Part shown: positions 1 through 7,871 of the stretch, piece by piece
How positions within the stretch are numbered: the stretch's first letter is position 1
Layout of the letters: the number at the start of each line of letters is the position of its first letter
DNA from: Flavobacteriaceae bacterium
GTDB lineage: Bacteria; Bacteroidota; Bacteroidia; Flavobacteriales; Flavobacteriaceae
Length of the DNA: 16,348 nucleotides
NCBI GenBank assembly: GCA_949507465.1
Contig: CATEMS010000080.1
Span: 1-16,348, forward strand
Direction: 5' to 3'
Notes under the pieces: model-generated
Told to the model about the DNA's origin: nothing
Seen by the model: only the letters and a program-made list of their open reading frames with translations
The model's database searches: none
Made by a program: the position numbers and the translations under genes

Positions 1-57
1 ATAAATTTCTCGGGCTTTTTGTGGTTCATTGACACGATAATACATTTGCATGTATGG
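1..57 (-). pseudogene. In-frame continuation of the GT117/DUF2723 gene beyond the TAG
   Basis: Read on the minus strand in the same frame as the upstream gene, the 19 codons after the TAG give P-Y-M-Q-M-Y-Y-R-V-N-E-P-Q-K-A-R-E-I-Y with no further stop before the window edge. The Tyr-Tyr-Arg-Val followed by a Lys-Ala-Arg helix is the pattern expected of the next TPR-like helix pair and directly extends the preceding ...FAFYSLL. In family members, as I remember them, a Glu sits where the TAG stands, which would need only GAG to TAG. The remainder lies outside the window. Confidence 0.7.
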
Positions 58-2979
58 CTAAAGTAAAGAATAGAATGCAAAAATATCAACCGGCATTTTC
101 TCCATAGCTAAATCCAGAATCTCCCTAGCTTTATCTAGCTTATCCTCTTGTAAGAGTGCTTCTGCAATACGTGCTAGATTGCTCCTGTAAGTTAAGCCAT
201 TTCTGCGCGTTTCAACATCATGGTAAATAGCTGGGTCACCGCTATTTCCCCAGTCCCAATTTTTGACAATCTGGTAAGATTTTTCTGCATCTACTCGTCC
301 CATATCAAAAGGATTATCCTTATCCACTGGCGTTTTTATTGGCACCAGCTTATATACCACCCCGTCCATTTGCAAGTAATCCTTCATCCAAAGGTAATCG
401 TCATCTCCAAAGCTTCCTCCGCTAAAATAGATAGGACGCTCCCAATTGTTATTGGCAATAATGTCTAGCATTAAGAGCCTGTTTTTATAGATAACTTCAT
501 CCTTTATGGTAACATCTATATAAGGTACTATCTTGTCTTGGTCTTTTAAAGAAACAACACCACTTTTAAGCACAGCTTGTTTGTTTACAGGAAGTCTAAA
601 ACTTTTTGTTGGAAAGGTATTAACTATCTGACCACTGCTTGGTATTTGATACATTGTTCTGGGGTCGTTTGAGGCTACCCAATCCATCCAAACATTAATA
701 TTTATACTATCTGTGTCTATTTCGTTGAAGATAATATAATCTCTTGAGCCATATTTATATTGATCATGAGTGAGTTGAGAAGGGATAGGATCACTGTCAA
801 AGGCTTTCTTTTTCATGTCATCTATGTACCAATCTGTGGCAAACAAAGCGGTGTTTACCACACGCACATCACGCCTATATCCCTCAATATTTTGAAGGTA
901 CCACAGTGCAAATGTATCATTGTCTCCAATGGTGAAAATAATACCATTTGGTGCTATACTATCCAGATACATGCGGGCCATAGATTGAGCGGTGTAACGG
1001 TTAGAACGGTCATGATCATCCCAGTTTTGAGAAACAAGTAACATAGGAGAACTGAGCATTGTTGCACTCAAGACAATAGGTAAGGCTATTTTTGGATTTA
1101 AGTATTCTTTTAATATTTCATACAGCGCATACACCCCATAGCCAATCCAGATGGCGAAAACATAAAAACTACCCACAAGGGCATAGTCTCTCTCTCTGGG
1201 CTCGAAGGGTCTCTCATTTAAGTACACCTTCAGAGCAAGCCCCGTGAACAAGAAAAACACCAATAACACCCAAAAGGTTTTCTCGTCATGCTTGGCCAAA
1301 AATAAGATGCCTAAAAGCCCAATGAGTAGCGGAATGAAATAATAGGTGTTTCTGGCTTTATTTTCTAGGGCATCTGTAGGAATGTTATTTTGAGGTCCTA
1401 TTAGCATTTGATCTACAAATGGAATACCACTAATCCAGTTGCCATGCAGCTTATCATATCTTCCTTGAATATCATCTTGACGGCCTGCAAAATTCCACAT
1501 AAAATAACGCCAATACATATACCCAAACTGATACTCAAACATGAAACGCATGTTGGTTAAAAAACCAGGTTTTTCTATTTCGAGGTAGTCTCCAAAATTC
1601 TTTAAAAACTTGTCATAATCTTCGCTGTCTACAAGTCCTTTATCATAGGCCTCTTTAAACTTTGCTACCTCATCTACAAGCAACTGTTCTGAGAGATATT
1701 CTCTTTTAATTTCAAAATCTACAGCGCCCGTGATTTCCATGTAGTTGGCGTTGTGCTCCAGACTCCACATTCTTGGCAAGAATGCTTTTTGACTGTCTTC
1801 AAAGTTTTGTTTTGCATTTTTTATGTCGTTTACAATGACATATTTTTTTGCCTCAAGATCCTTTTCATACTTTGGTTTCTCATCCAAAAATGGATTATCT
1901 CTATCAAGACCCACATATGCCTCTGTAAATAATGGGCCATAAAAAAGGTGTGTTTCTGGGTATTGTTCACGGTTGTAATAGGCTAATAATTCTCGAGCGT
2001 TGTTTGGATTATTTTCATTAATGACAGTTCCTGCATTGGCACGTATTGGTAACATAAGCCAGCTAGAAAAACCAATAAAAATAAATAGTACGCAAAGTAA
2101 AAGTGTGTTAAGTTTTACAAAACTTTTTCTTCTTGTATTGCGCAAACCAAAGTAAAAAAGGCCCAAAAAGACAGCCCCCGCGATAATGGTTCCAGAATTA
2201 AAGGGCATGTTAATTTTATTGACAAAGAAGATTTCGCAAGCACTAAAAAAGCGCAAGGTCATGGGTAGTAATAGTTTAAAAATGAACAATAATATGGCAA
2301 CGGTTACCACGTTTGCAATCAAGAAATTTTTAACTGTTACCTTTTTGTAATTTTTAAAGAAATACAAGAATCCAATGGCAGGAATAGTTAGAAGACCCAT
2401 AAAGTGAACCCCAAATGAAAGCCCCACAATAAAAGCAATTAAAACAACCCATTTATCACCTCTAGGGCTAAACATTTCACTCTCCCATCTTAGGCCAGCA
2501 TAGAAAAGTACAGACATAATAAAAGCTGCCATTGCATAGACCTCTGCCTCTACAGCACTAAACCAAAAACTGTCTGTAAATGCAAAGCTTAGTGAAGCAA
2601 CAACTGCGCTTGATAGGATGGCTATTTGATTGGTTTTTGTAAAGGTGTCGTTACTTTTAACCAAATTGGATAGTAAAATAGTGACAGACCAAAACATGAA
2701 TAAGATGGTAAAAGCGCTCGCAAAAACAGACATTAGATTTATGGTTAGTGCAATATTTGTGGCCTCAATAGCAAAAATAGAGAAGAAGGCGCCCATTAAT
2801 TGATACAAGGGTGCTCCTGGAGGATGTCCCACCTCAAGATTACTTGCCGTGGTTATGTACTCTCCTGCATCCCAAAAACTAGCCGTGGGCTCTACAGTGC
2901 TCCAGTAGGTGACAAGGGCTATTGAAAAGACAAACCAGCCTAGAATAATATTCCATTTTTTAAATGTAAAAGACCCCAT
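58..2979 (-). CDS. GT117/DUF2723 (TMEM260-like) membrane glycosyltransferase, C-terminus cut by in-frame TAG
   Basis: A large integral membrane protein of the DUF2723 family, to which the human protein O-mannosyltransferase TMEM260 belongs; the substrate of bacterial members is not known to me, so protein O-mannosylation at the periplasmic face is an inference. The start is the ATG at 2977-2979. A first membrane segment covers about residues 10-27. It is followed by the conserved first external loop with FWDAGEY (D37, E40) and GHPPGAPLY (51-59), the signature region of this GT-C-like fold. Many further hydrophobic segments follow up to about residue 660, then a soluble domain and helical TPR-like repeats near the C-terminus. 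The reading frame stops at TAG (58-60) after 973 residues, but family-like sequence continues in the same frame to position 1. The gene is therefore either truncated by a nonsense mutation or carries a sequencing error. The membrane core looks intact. It is divergent from the tRNA-Gln; no convincing promoter was seen upstream. Confidence 0.88.
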   Translation of the reverse strand: MGSFTFKKWNIILGWFVFSIALVTYWSTVEPTASFWDAGEYITTASNLEVGHPPGAPLYQLMGAFFSIFAIEATNIALTINLMSVFASAFTILFMFWSVTILLSNLVKSNDTFTKTNQIAILSSAVVASLSFAFTDSFWFSAVEAEVYAMAAFIMSVLFYAGLRWESEMFSPRGDKWVVLIAFIVGLSFGVHFMGLLTIPAIGFLYFFKNYKKVTVKNFLIANVVTVAILLFIFKLLLPMTLRFFSACEIFFVNKINMPFNSGTIIAGAVFLGLFYFGLRNTRRKSFVKLNTLLLCVLFIFIGFSSWLMLPIRANAGTVINENNPNNARELLAYYNREQYPETHLFYGPLFTEAYVGLDRDNPFLDEKPKYEKDLEAKKYVIVNDIKNAKQNFEDSQKAFLPRMWSLEHNANYMEITGAVDFEIKREYLSEQLLVDEVAKFKEAYDKGLVDSEDYDKFLKNFGDYLEIEKPGFLTNMRFMFEYQFGYMYWRYFMWNFAGRQDDIQGRYDKLHGNWISGIPFVDQMLIGPQNNIPTDALENKARNTYYFIPLLIGLLGILFLAKHDEKTFWVLLVFFLFTGLALKVYLNERPFEPRERDYALVGSFYVFAIWIGYGVYALYEILKEYLNPKIALPIVLSATMLSSPMLLVSQNWDDHDRSNRYTAQSMARMYLDSIAPNGIIFTIGDNDTFALWYLQNIEGYRRDVRVVNTALFATDWYIDDMKKKAFDSDPIPSQLTHDQYKYGSRDYIIFNEIDTDSININVWMDWVASNDPRTMYQIPSSGQIVNTFPTKSFRLPVNKQAVLKSGVVSLKDQDKIVPYIDVTIKDEVIYKNRLLMLDIIANNNWERPIYFSGGSFGDDDYLWMKDYLQMDGVVYKLVPIKTPVDKDNPFDMGRVDAEKSYQIVKNWDWGNSGDPAIYHDVETRRNGLTYRSNLARIAEALLQEDKLDKAREILDLAMEKMPVDIFAFYSLL

Positions 2980-3125
2980 ACAATTATACTTTTTTGGTTG
3001 TAGCGAATGTACTACTATTTCTAGTTTTTTTTTAACACTAAAGGCACATTATCATTGTTAACGTAACACCTTAAAGACTTATTTTATCCCTAAAATAATA
3101 CAAGAATATTTTTTTACAAAAATTG

Positions 3126-3156
3126 CTTGTAGGGTATACAATTTGTTTTAAATTTG
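3126..3156 (+). promoter_or_regulatory. Bacteroidetes-type promoter of tRNA-Gln
   Basis: The -7 element TAAATTTG (3149-3156) fits TAnnTTTG exactly. A CTTG (3126-3129) in the -33 place is separated from it by 19 bases, one mismatch from TTTG. Transcription would begin near 3162, giving a leader of about 57 nt before the tRNA. Confidence 0.65.
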
Positions 3157-3218
3157 CATCCTCTAAAGTATTAATTATTTTTAATGCTTTGTAAGACGAA
3201 GGTCTATACCCTTGGTAA

Positions 3219-3289
3219 TGTCCCATGGTGTAATGGTAACACTCCGGTTTTTGGTATCGTCATTCTAGGTTCGAGTCCTAGTGGGACAA
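3219..3289 (+). tRNA. tRNA-Gln (anticodon TTG)
   Basis: A complete cloverleaf of 71 nt. The acceptor stem TGTCCCA (3219-3225) pairs with TGGGACA (3282-3288), with A3289 as discriminator base. The D arm is GTG/CAC with the TAATGGTAA loop. The anticodon loop is TTTTGGT with TTG at 3251-3253. The T arm is CTAGG-TTCGAGT-CCTAG. The CCA end is not encoded. The anticodon stem is weak: the outermost pair is C-T, and G3247 faces T3257 as a wobble. It stands alone between its own promoter and terminator. Confidence 0.96.
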
Positions 3290-3296
3290 CAAATTT

Positions 3297-3331
3297 AAAA
3301 GCTTCTAGGTAAACTCTGGAAGCTTTTTTTT
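3297..3331 (+). terminator. Rho-independent terminator after tRNA-Gln
   Basis: AAAAGCTTC (3297-3305) pairs perfectly with GAAGCTTTT (3319-3327). The stem can be extended inwards by four more pairs, two of them G-T, leaving a five-base loop, and a run of eight T (3324-3331) closes the 3' side. It isolates the tRNA from the GLPGLI unit downstream. Confidence 0.92.
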
Positions 3332-3502
3332 GTTTATTTAAACCATTGCTGTTACAATGTTAAATGTAATTCGTCGTTATAGTAGCTACTTGCAATAGAT
3401 TGATATATCTTATGCTTGTTTTTATATTTTTCTACCAAGAAAAAATATCTTTATCTAGTGTTAATCTTATGCAAAACAAAGAGGTAGTCTGTTGGCTATT
3501 GT

Positions 3503-3510
3503 TAAGTTTG
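3503..3510 (+). promoter_or_regulatory. Candidate -7 element for the GLPGLI-barrel-SOUL unit
   Basis: TAAGTTTG fits TAnnTTTG exactly and lies 24 bases before the chosen ATG, so the transcript would have a short leader of about 18 nt. No TTTG was seen at the usual -33 distance, so the assignment rests on the -7 match and on the position between a terminator and an operon start. Confidence 0.45.
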
Positions 3511-3534
3511 TGTAAAACCAAATCAATAAAAATT

Positions 3535-4482
3535 ATGATCTCATTTTTCAAAAAAGTTGTTCTCATTTTCTTTACACTTTTGTTTGCCACCCAAATCAAG
3601 GCACAAGACTTTCAAGGCCAAGCGTATTATTTCTCAAAAACTACGATGGATATGAGCCGCTGGGACAGAGGAGGAAAAATGAGTGAGGCACAAAAAAAAC
3701 AAATGGAAGCCAGAATGAAACCATGGTTAGAGAAGACATACATACTTACCTTCAATAAAGAAGAATCTATTTTTAAAGAAGATGAAAAACTAGAGGGAGG
3801 ACCTGGAGGAAGAGCCCCAAGTATGTGGGGAAGTAGTTTTTCTCCAGGACTGCAATACAAAAACATCAAAGAGAAAGTGTTTTTACAAGATCAAGAATTT
3901 TTTGGAAAACAATTTTTAATCACAGAAGAAATGACTCCTTTTAAATGGAAAATGGGATCAGAAAAAAAGAAAATTGGACAGTATGTTTGTTACAAAGCAA
4001 CAACAATGCGTCCAGCCTCTGAAATAAGTTTTACTTCAACCACGCGAGGGAAAACTCCTAAAAAGAAAGAAATATCAAAAGAAGAAGAAAAAAAATCTGT
4101 TGACAAGGTGCAACAATTAAATCCTTCAGCAGTAGCAGTTCCAGCTGCTAAAGTTGCTGTAGTACAAGACATAAAAGAAAAAGCTGAGATAGAAGAAAAA
4201 GAAAAACAAGAAATGGTTGAAGTTGTAGCCTGGTACTCACCAATGATACCTGTAAGCCAAGGACCAACAGAATACTGGGGCTTACCAGGGCTAATCTTAG
4301 AACTAAGCGCCGGCAATACAACGATGCTGTGTAATAAAATTGTAATGAATCCTGAAGAAAAAATCACCATAAAACGCCCCACAAAAGGCGATGTGGTTAC
4401 CAAAAAACAATACAATAAAATCATTACTGAAAAAATGCAAGAAATGAGAGACAACAGAGGACGTGGCAATAGAAGATACTAA
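3535..4482 (+). CDS. GLPGLI family secreted protein
   Basis: A protein of 315 residues belonging to the GLPGLI family of exported Bacteroidetes proteins, whose biochemical role is not known to me; members are commonly found beside outer-membrane barrels. I chose the ATG at 3535 because it opens a textbook signal peptide: MISFFKK, a hydrophobic core and cleavage after KAQ near residue 23. The frame is open 45 codons further upstream, but that stretch has no export-signal logic. The defining GLPGLI motif is at residues 249-254, preceded by TEYW and followed by a short basic tail ending RGRGNRRY. Residues about 170-230 form a charged Lys/Glu linker with an Ala/Val-rich middle, probably disordered and unusually long. 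The gene is first in a unit with the barrel gene 46 bases downstream and the SOUL gene after that. It is probably periplasmic or attached to the outer membrane complex. Confidence 0.9.
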   Translation: MISFFKKVVLIFFTLLFATQIKAQDFQGQAYYFSKTTMDMSRWDRGGKMSEAQKKQMEARMKPWLEKTYILTFNKEESIFKEDEKLEGGPGGRAPSMWGSSFSPGLQYKNIKEKVFLQDQEFFGKQFLITEEMTPFKWKMGSEKKKIGQYVCYKATTMRPASEISFTSTTRGKTPKKKEISKEEEKKSVDKVQQLNPSAVAVPAAKVAVVQDIKEKAEIEEKEKQEMVEVVAWYSPMIPVSQGPTEYWGLPGLILELSAGNTTMLCNKIVMNPEEKITIKRPTKGDVVTKKQYNKIITEKMQEMRDNRGRGNRRY

Positions 4483-4528
4483 ATCTAGTGTGCCTAAAAT
4501 AAATCATTCAAATCTCTCAATCAACTTT

Positions 4529-7264
4529 ATGAAAACTTATCTTTCCCTAGCTATTGTCTTAATATCAAGCATTGGCCTCTCTCAAGTAAAACTACAAGGT
4601 GTAGTTAGAGATAGTCTAGGAACACCATTAGAGCTTGCAAATGTCATTGCTATCAATAAACAAAGCAGTGCGCTTGAATCTTTTGGTGTCACAACAGAGG
4701 ATGGAAAATTCATGCTATCACTTTCAAAAAATCAAACCTATAATATGCAGGTTAGCTACATAGGGATGAAAACTTATGAAGAGGAAATAACCACAAAAAA
4801 TATTGATATCACAAGAGACTTTAATCTAAGGCTAGACAACAGTTTAGATGCCATAGAACTTAGTTATGAGATGCCTGTTACCGTGAGAGGAGACACGCTA
4901 ATTTACAACGCAGATTCTTTTACAAATGGATCAGAAAGAAAATTGGAAGATGTATTAAAGAACCTGCCCGGTGTTGAGTTAAATGAAGATGGTCAGATAG
5001 AAGTTGAAGGAAAGGTAGTCAACAAATTAATGGTAAATGGGAAAGATTTTTTTGATGGAGATACCAAATTGGCCTCCAAAAATATTCCATCCAAGGCTGT
5101 TGACAAAATACAAGTATTGCGTAATTACTCTGAGGTAAGCCAACTAAGTGGTGTTACCAATAACCAAGATAATGTAGCGATTAACATCAAATTAAAAGAA
5201 GGAAAAGAAAATTTTTGGTTTGGTACCGTGACAGCTGGTGGCGGGGTTAGTGAAGAAGATGAGTTGTACATTGCACAACCAAAACTCTTTTACTACAGCC
5301 CAAAATTTAGCCTTAATTTTATAGGTGATTTTAACAATACAGGAGAAACAGCCTTGTCAAGAAGAGATATTAGAGGCTTTGGAGGAGGGTTTCGAGCCCC
5401 CAGTAACACCAGCGGTACAAGTATCAACCTGGGAGACAACTCTTTAAATTTTTTGACAAATCAAACAAATGCTCTTGAGGTCAAAAATAAACTAGGAGCC
5501 ACCAATTTTAGCTACTCCCCTAACCAAGGGCTTGATATAACTGGTTTTGCCATTTTAAATAGCAACAGGGTTACCTCAAAAGAGATTAGTTTTGTACAAT
5601 ACACAGATAGTGACCTAGGAATCCCTGATGAAACCACACAGCAGACCAGCACCCAACGATCTGACCAAGGACTCCTTAAGTTAAGCGCATCATTCCAACC
5701 AAATTTTGAAAACCAATTGGAGTATGATATTTTAGGGCGCATCTCTAAAGATGAGCAAACACAAACTGAAATATCCTCTGTTGTTGGATCCACTCAGCAA
5801 GTAGAAGAGGTAAACCCTTATAGTATCACACAAAGTTTAAAATACTACTATACCCTTAATGAGACTAATATTTTTGCCTTAGAGGCTCAATATCTAAACA
5901 AGGACGAAGACCCCTTTTACAATGTTTTACTGGGCAATGACCCTTCCAATAATAATTTAGCCCCAGAAGAACAAGATGCCTATGACAGCACTGCTGCTGC
6001 TCTTGGGCTCAATCAGGGTTTAAACAATTATGATCTTAATCAAAATAGACGTATCAAATCAAACCAGCTGGACGCCAAGTTAGATTACTACAACATCATT
6101 AACAATAAAAGCAACATCAATCTAACCCTTGGAAGTATTGTAAGCAGACAAGATTTTAACTCAACAATTTTTCAGTTTTTAGAAGATGGAACATTTTTTG
6201 AGCCTACACCTACCTTTAATGCAGGTAGAGCAATCAATGATACTCAGTATGATTTCTCAGACTTGTATTTGGGAGTTCATTACAGGTTTAAAGCAGGGAT
6301 TTTTACCATTACTCCAGGTTTTTCTGTGCACGCTTACTCAAACAAAAATACTCAATTTGGAGAGCAATATGGAGAAGACTTTTTTAGATTCCTCCCAGAT
6401 TTTGAAACTCGTATCCAACTCAAGAAAAGTGAGAGTTTGACCTTCAATTATAACATGAAAAACCAGTTTACGGACGTAACTAAACTGGCAGAGGGTATCA
6501 TATTAAATAGTTTTAACAACATCCAATACGGAAACCCTGAACTTCAAAACGCACTTTCTCACAACTTAAGTTTGTTTTACAGGAGTTTTAATTTATTTAA
6601 CTACACCAATGTATTTGCTCGCGTTGCCTATTCAAAAAATATAGATCAAATTAGAAGCTTAACAGACTTTGAAAATGTAATTAGAACTAGCACCTATTTT
6701 AATTCTGGGTTTGCAGACGAGACAGTGTCTGCTTTTGGAAGACTACAAAGAAGTTTTGGAAAAATTAGAGGTAGTTTAAATGTGAATTTCAACTACAGTA
6801 AAATAAACCAGTTTGTACAAGGTAGACAATCTGTAAATGAAGGCTTCACTCAAAGCTATACTCCTAGTATACGTACCACCTTTAAAGTAGCTCCTAATGT
6901 AACTTTACGCTACAGACATACCATCGCTCAAAATGATCAAGGATCAAACTCCACAACCTTTACCACCAATGCACCCGCTATAGAATTTGATGCCTACATC
7001 AAAAAAGCAATCACCCTACGCACAGATTTTACCTATAACAGACTCAGTGATGAGGTGGAGGAAATCAATTCATTCCAGACATGGAATGCGTCACTATCTT
7101 ACAGAAAAGATAAAGACGCTAGCCTTGAATATGAAGTGCGTGCTACAAATATTCTAGGGGTAGATTCTCAGGTGCAAAATAGTGCCAGTAACATCTCCGT
7201 ATTTACATCAGAGACATTCATACAACCTCGCTTTATAACCTTTAGATTGGTGTATTCACTGTAA
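4529..7264 (+). CDS. Outer-membrane beta-barrel protein with CarboxypepD_reg-like and plug domains (TonB-dependent receptor-like)
   Basis: A protein of 911 residues. The ATG at 4529 begins a signal peptide (MKTYLSLAIVLISSIGLSQ), with cleavage near residue 19; an open stretch upstream that overlaps the GLPGLI gene is disregarded because it would bury the signal. A CarboxypepD_reg-like beta-sandwich covers about residues 20-105 (KLQGVVRDSLGTPLELANV and the following strands). A plug-like region follows at about 110-225, containing LEDVLKNLPGVE and VNGKDFFDGD. The rest is an amphipathic beta-strand barrel of the outer membrane beta-barrel type common in Bacteroidetes, ending RFITFRLVYSL. No clear TonB box was seen. 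This class takes part in uptake or export across the outer membrane, with unknown cargo. The tight spacing to the GLPGLI gene (46 bases) and to the SOUL gene (10 bases) implies one transcript and a shared job. Confidence 0.9.
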   Translation: MKTYLSLAIVLISSIGLSQVKLQGVVRDSLGTPLELANVIAINKQSSALESFGVTTEDGKFMLSLSKNQTYNMQVSYIGMKTYEEEITTKNIDITRDFNLRLDNSLDAIELSYEMPVTVRGDTLIYNADSFTNGSERKLEDVLKNLPGVELNEDGQIEVEGKVVNKLMVNGKDFFDGDTKLASKNIPSKAVDKIQVLRNYSEVSQLSGVTNNQDNVAINIKLKEGKENFWFGTVTAGGGVSEEDELYIAQPKLFYYSPKFSLNFIGDFNNTGETALSRRDIRGFGGGFRAPSNTSGTSINLGDNSLNFLTNQTNALEVKNKLGATNFSYSPNQGLDITGFAILNSNRVTSKEISFVQYTDSDLGIPDETTQQTSTQRSDQGLLKLSASFQPNFENQLEYDILGRISKDEQTQTEISSVVGSTQQVEEVNPYSITQSLKYYYTLNETNIFALEAQYLNKDEDPFYNVLLGNDPSNNNLAPEEQDAYDSTAAALGLNQGLNNYDLNQNRRIKSNQLDAKLDYYNIINNKSNINLTLGSIVSRQDFNSTIFQFLEDGTFFEPTPTFNAGRAINDTQYDFSDLYLGVHYRFKAGIFTITPGFSVHAYSNKNTQFGEQYGEDFFRFLPDFETRIQLKKSESLTFNYNMKNQFTDVTKLAEGIILNSFNNIQYGNPELQNALSHNLSLFYRSFNLFNYTNVFARVAYSKNIDQIRSLTDFENVIRTSTYFNSGFADETVSAFGRLQRSFGKIRGSLNVNFNYSKINQFVQGRQSVNEGFTQSYTPSIRTTFKVAPNVTLRYRHTIAQNDQGSNSTTFTTNAPAIEFDAYIKKAITLRTDFTYNRLSDEVEEINSFQTWNASLSYRKDKDASLEYEVRATNILGVDSQVQNSASNISVFTSETFIQPRFITFRLVYSL

Positions 7265-7274
7265 ATTAACAACA

Positions 7275-7856
7275 ATGAAAACAGTGTATATAGTCCTTGG
7301 TTCTGTAATTGTACTGTTTATAGTAGCTCAGTTTTTTATACACAGAAGCAGCACTAAAATTGAGTACTACCCATACACAGTAACCAGTGTGTTTGATGGC
7401 ATAGAAATCCGGGACTATCAAGCCAGATTATTTACAACAGTGGCTATTGAAAATCAGGGCTATAAGAAAAACGCAAGCAATGGATTCTCTAAATTAGGAG
7501 GTTATATTTTTGGAGCCAATGCGCGTAAGCAAAAAATTGCAATGACTTCTCCAGTTAGTATGACCCTGGGTGCACAACCCACAATGGGGTTTATGGTTCC
7601 TAAGGCAATCAGAAAAGACGACCTACCAAAACCCAATCTAGCAGACATTACCTTTAAACAAGAGCCCAAAAAAACGATGGCGGTAATTACCTTTTCTGGA
7701 TGGGCTAATGATGCCACAATTAAAGAGCATAAAGATGGATTGATTGCCATTTTAAAAGCTAATGGTATCAAGCACAGCGATCAGTTTTACTGCTTTGGGT
7801 ACAACCCTCCTTATGATTTGTTTTTTAGAAGAAACGAAATAGCCGTTGTACTTTAA
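7275..7856 (+). CDS. SOUL-family heme-binding protein, membrane-anchored
   Basis: A protein of 193 residues with the SOUL/HBP fold signatures: IEIRDYQARLFTTV at 43-56, KIAMTSPVSM at 87-96, and the C-terminal GYNPPYDLFFRRNEI at 175-189. SOUL and HBP proteins bind heme or other tetrapyrroles; binding here is inferred from the family only. Residues about 3-22 are a single hydrophobic helix followed by His-Arg, so the protein is either anchored in the inner membrane with its domain outside the cytoplasm or carries an uncleaved signal; no lipobox Cys is present. The ATG at 7275 lies 10 bases after the stop of the barrel gene, so it is the third gene of that unit. Its stop is only 15 bases from the stop of the convergent aldehyde dehydrogenase gene, and no terminator hairpin was recognised between them. 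Confidence 0.9.
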   Translation: MKTVYIVLGSVIVLFIVAQFFIHRSSTKIEYYPYTVTSVFDGIEIRDYQARLFTTVAIENQGYKKNASNGFSKLGGYIFGANARKQKIAMTSPVSMTLGAQPTMGFMVPKAIRKDDLPKPNLADITFKQEPKKTMAVITFSGWANDATIKEHKDGLIAILKANGIKHSDQFYCFGYNPPYDLFFRRNEIAVVL

Positions 7857-7871
7857 AAGTATTCAAGCTTG

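Noticed and set aside
3101..3108. TATTCTTG on the minus strand as a -7 element of the GT117 gene
   Set aside because: It has one mismatch in the TTTG part, no -33 partner at a suitable distance, and lies more than 120 bases from the start codon.
3400..3534. Open in-frame extension of the GLPGLI gene to an upstream ATG
   Set aside because: It would place 45 residues before a clear signal peptide and would begin upstream of the candidate -7 element; the ATG at 3535 fits far better.
3990..4469. Antisense open frame of 159 codons on the minus strand
   Set aside because: It is the mirror of the Lys/Glu-rich coding bias of the GLPGLI gene, with Ser/Phe-rich low-complexity translation and no recognisable domain.
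4463..4528. Open extension of the outer-membrane barrel gene overlapping the GLPGLI stop
   Set aside because: It would bury the signal peptide that starts at 4529.
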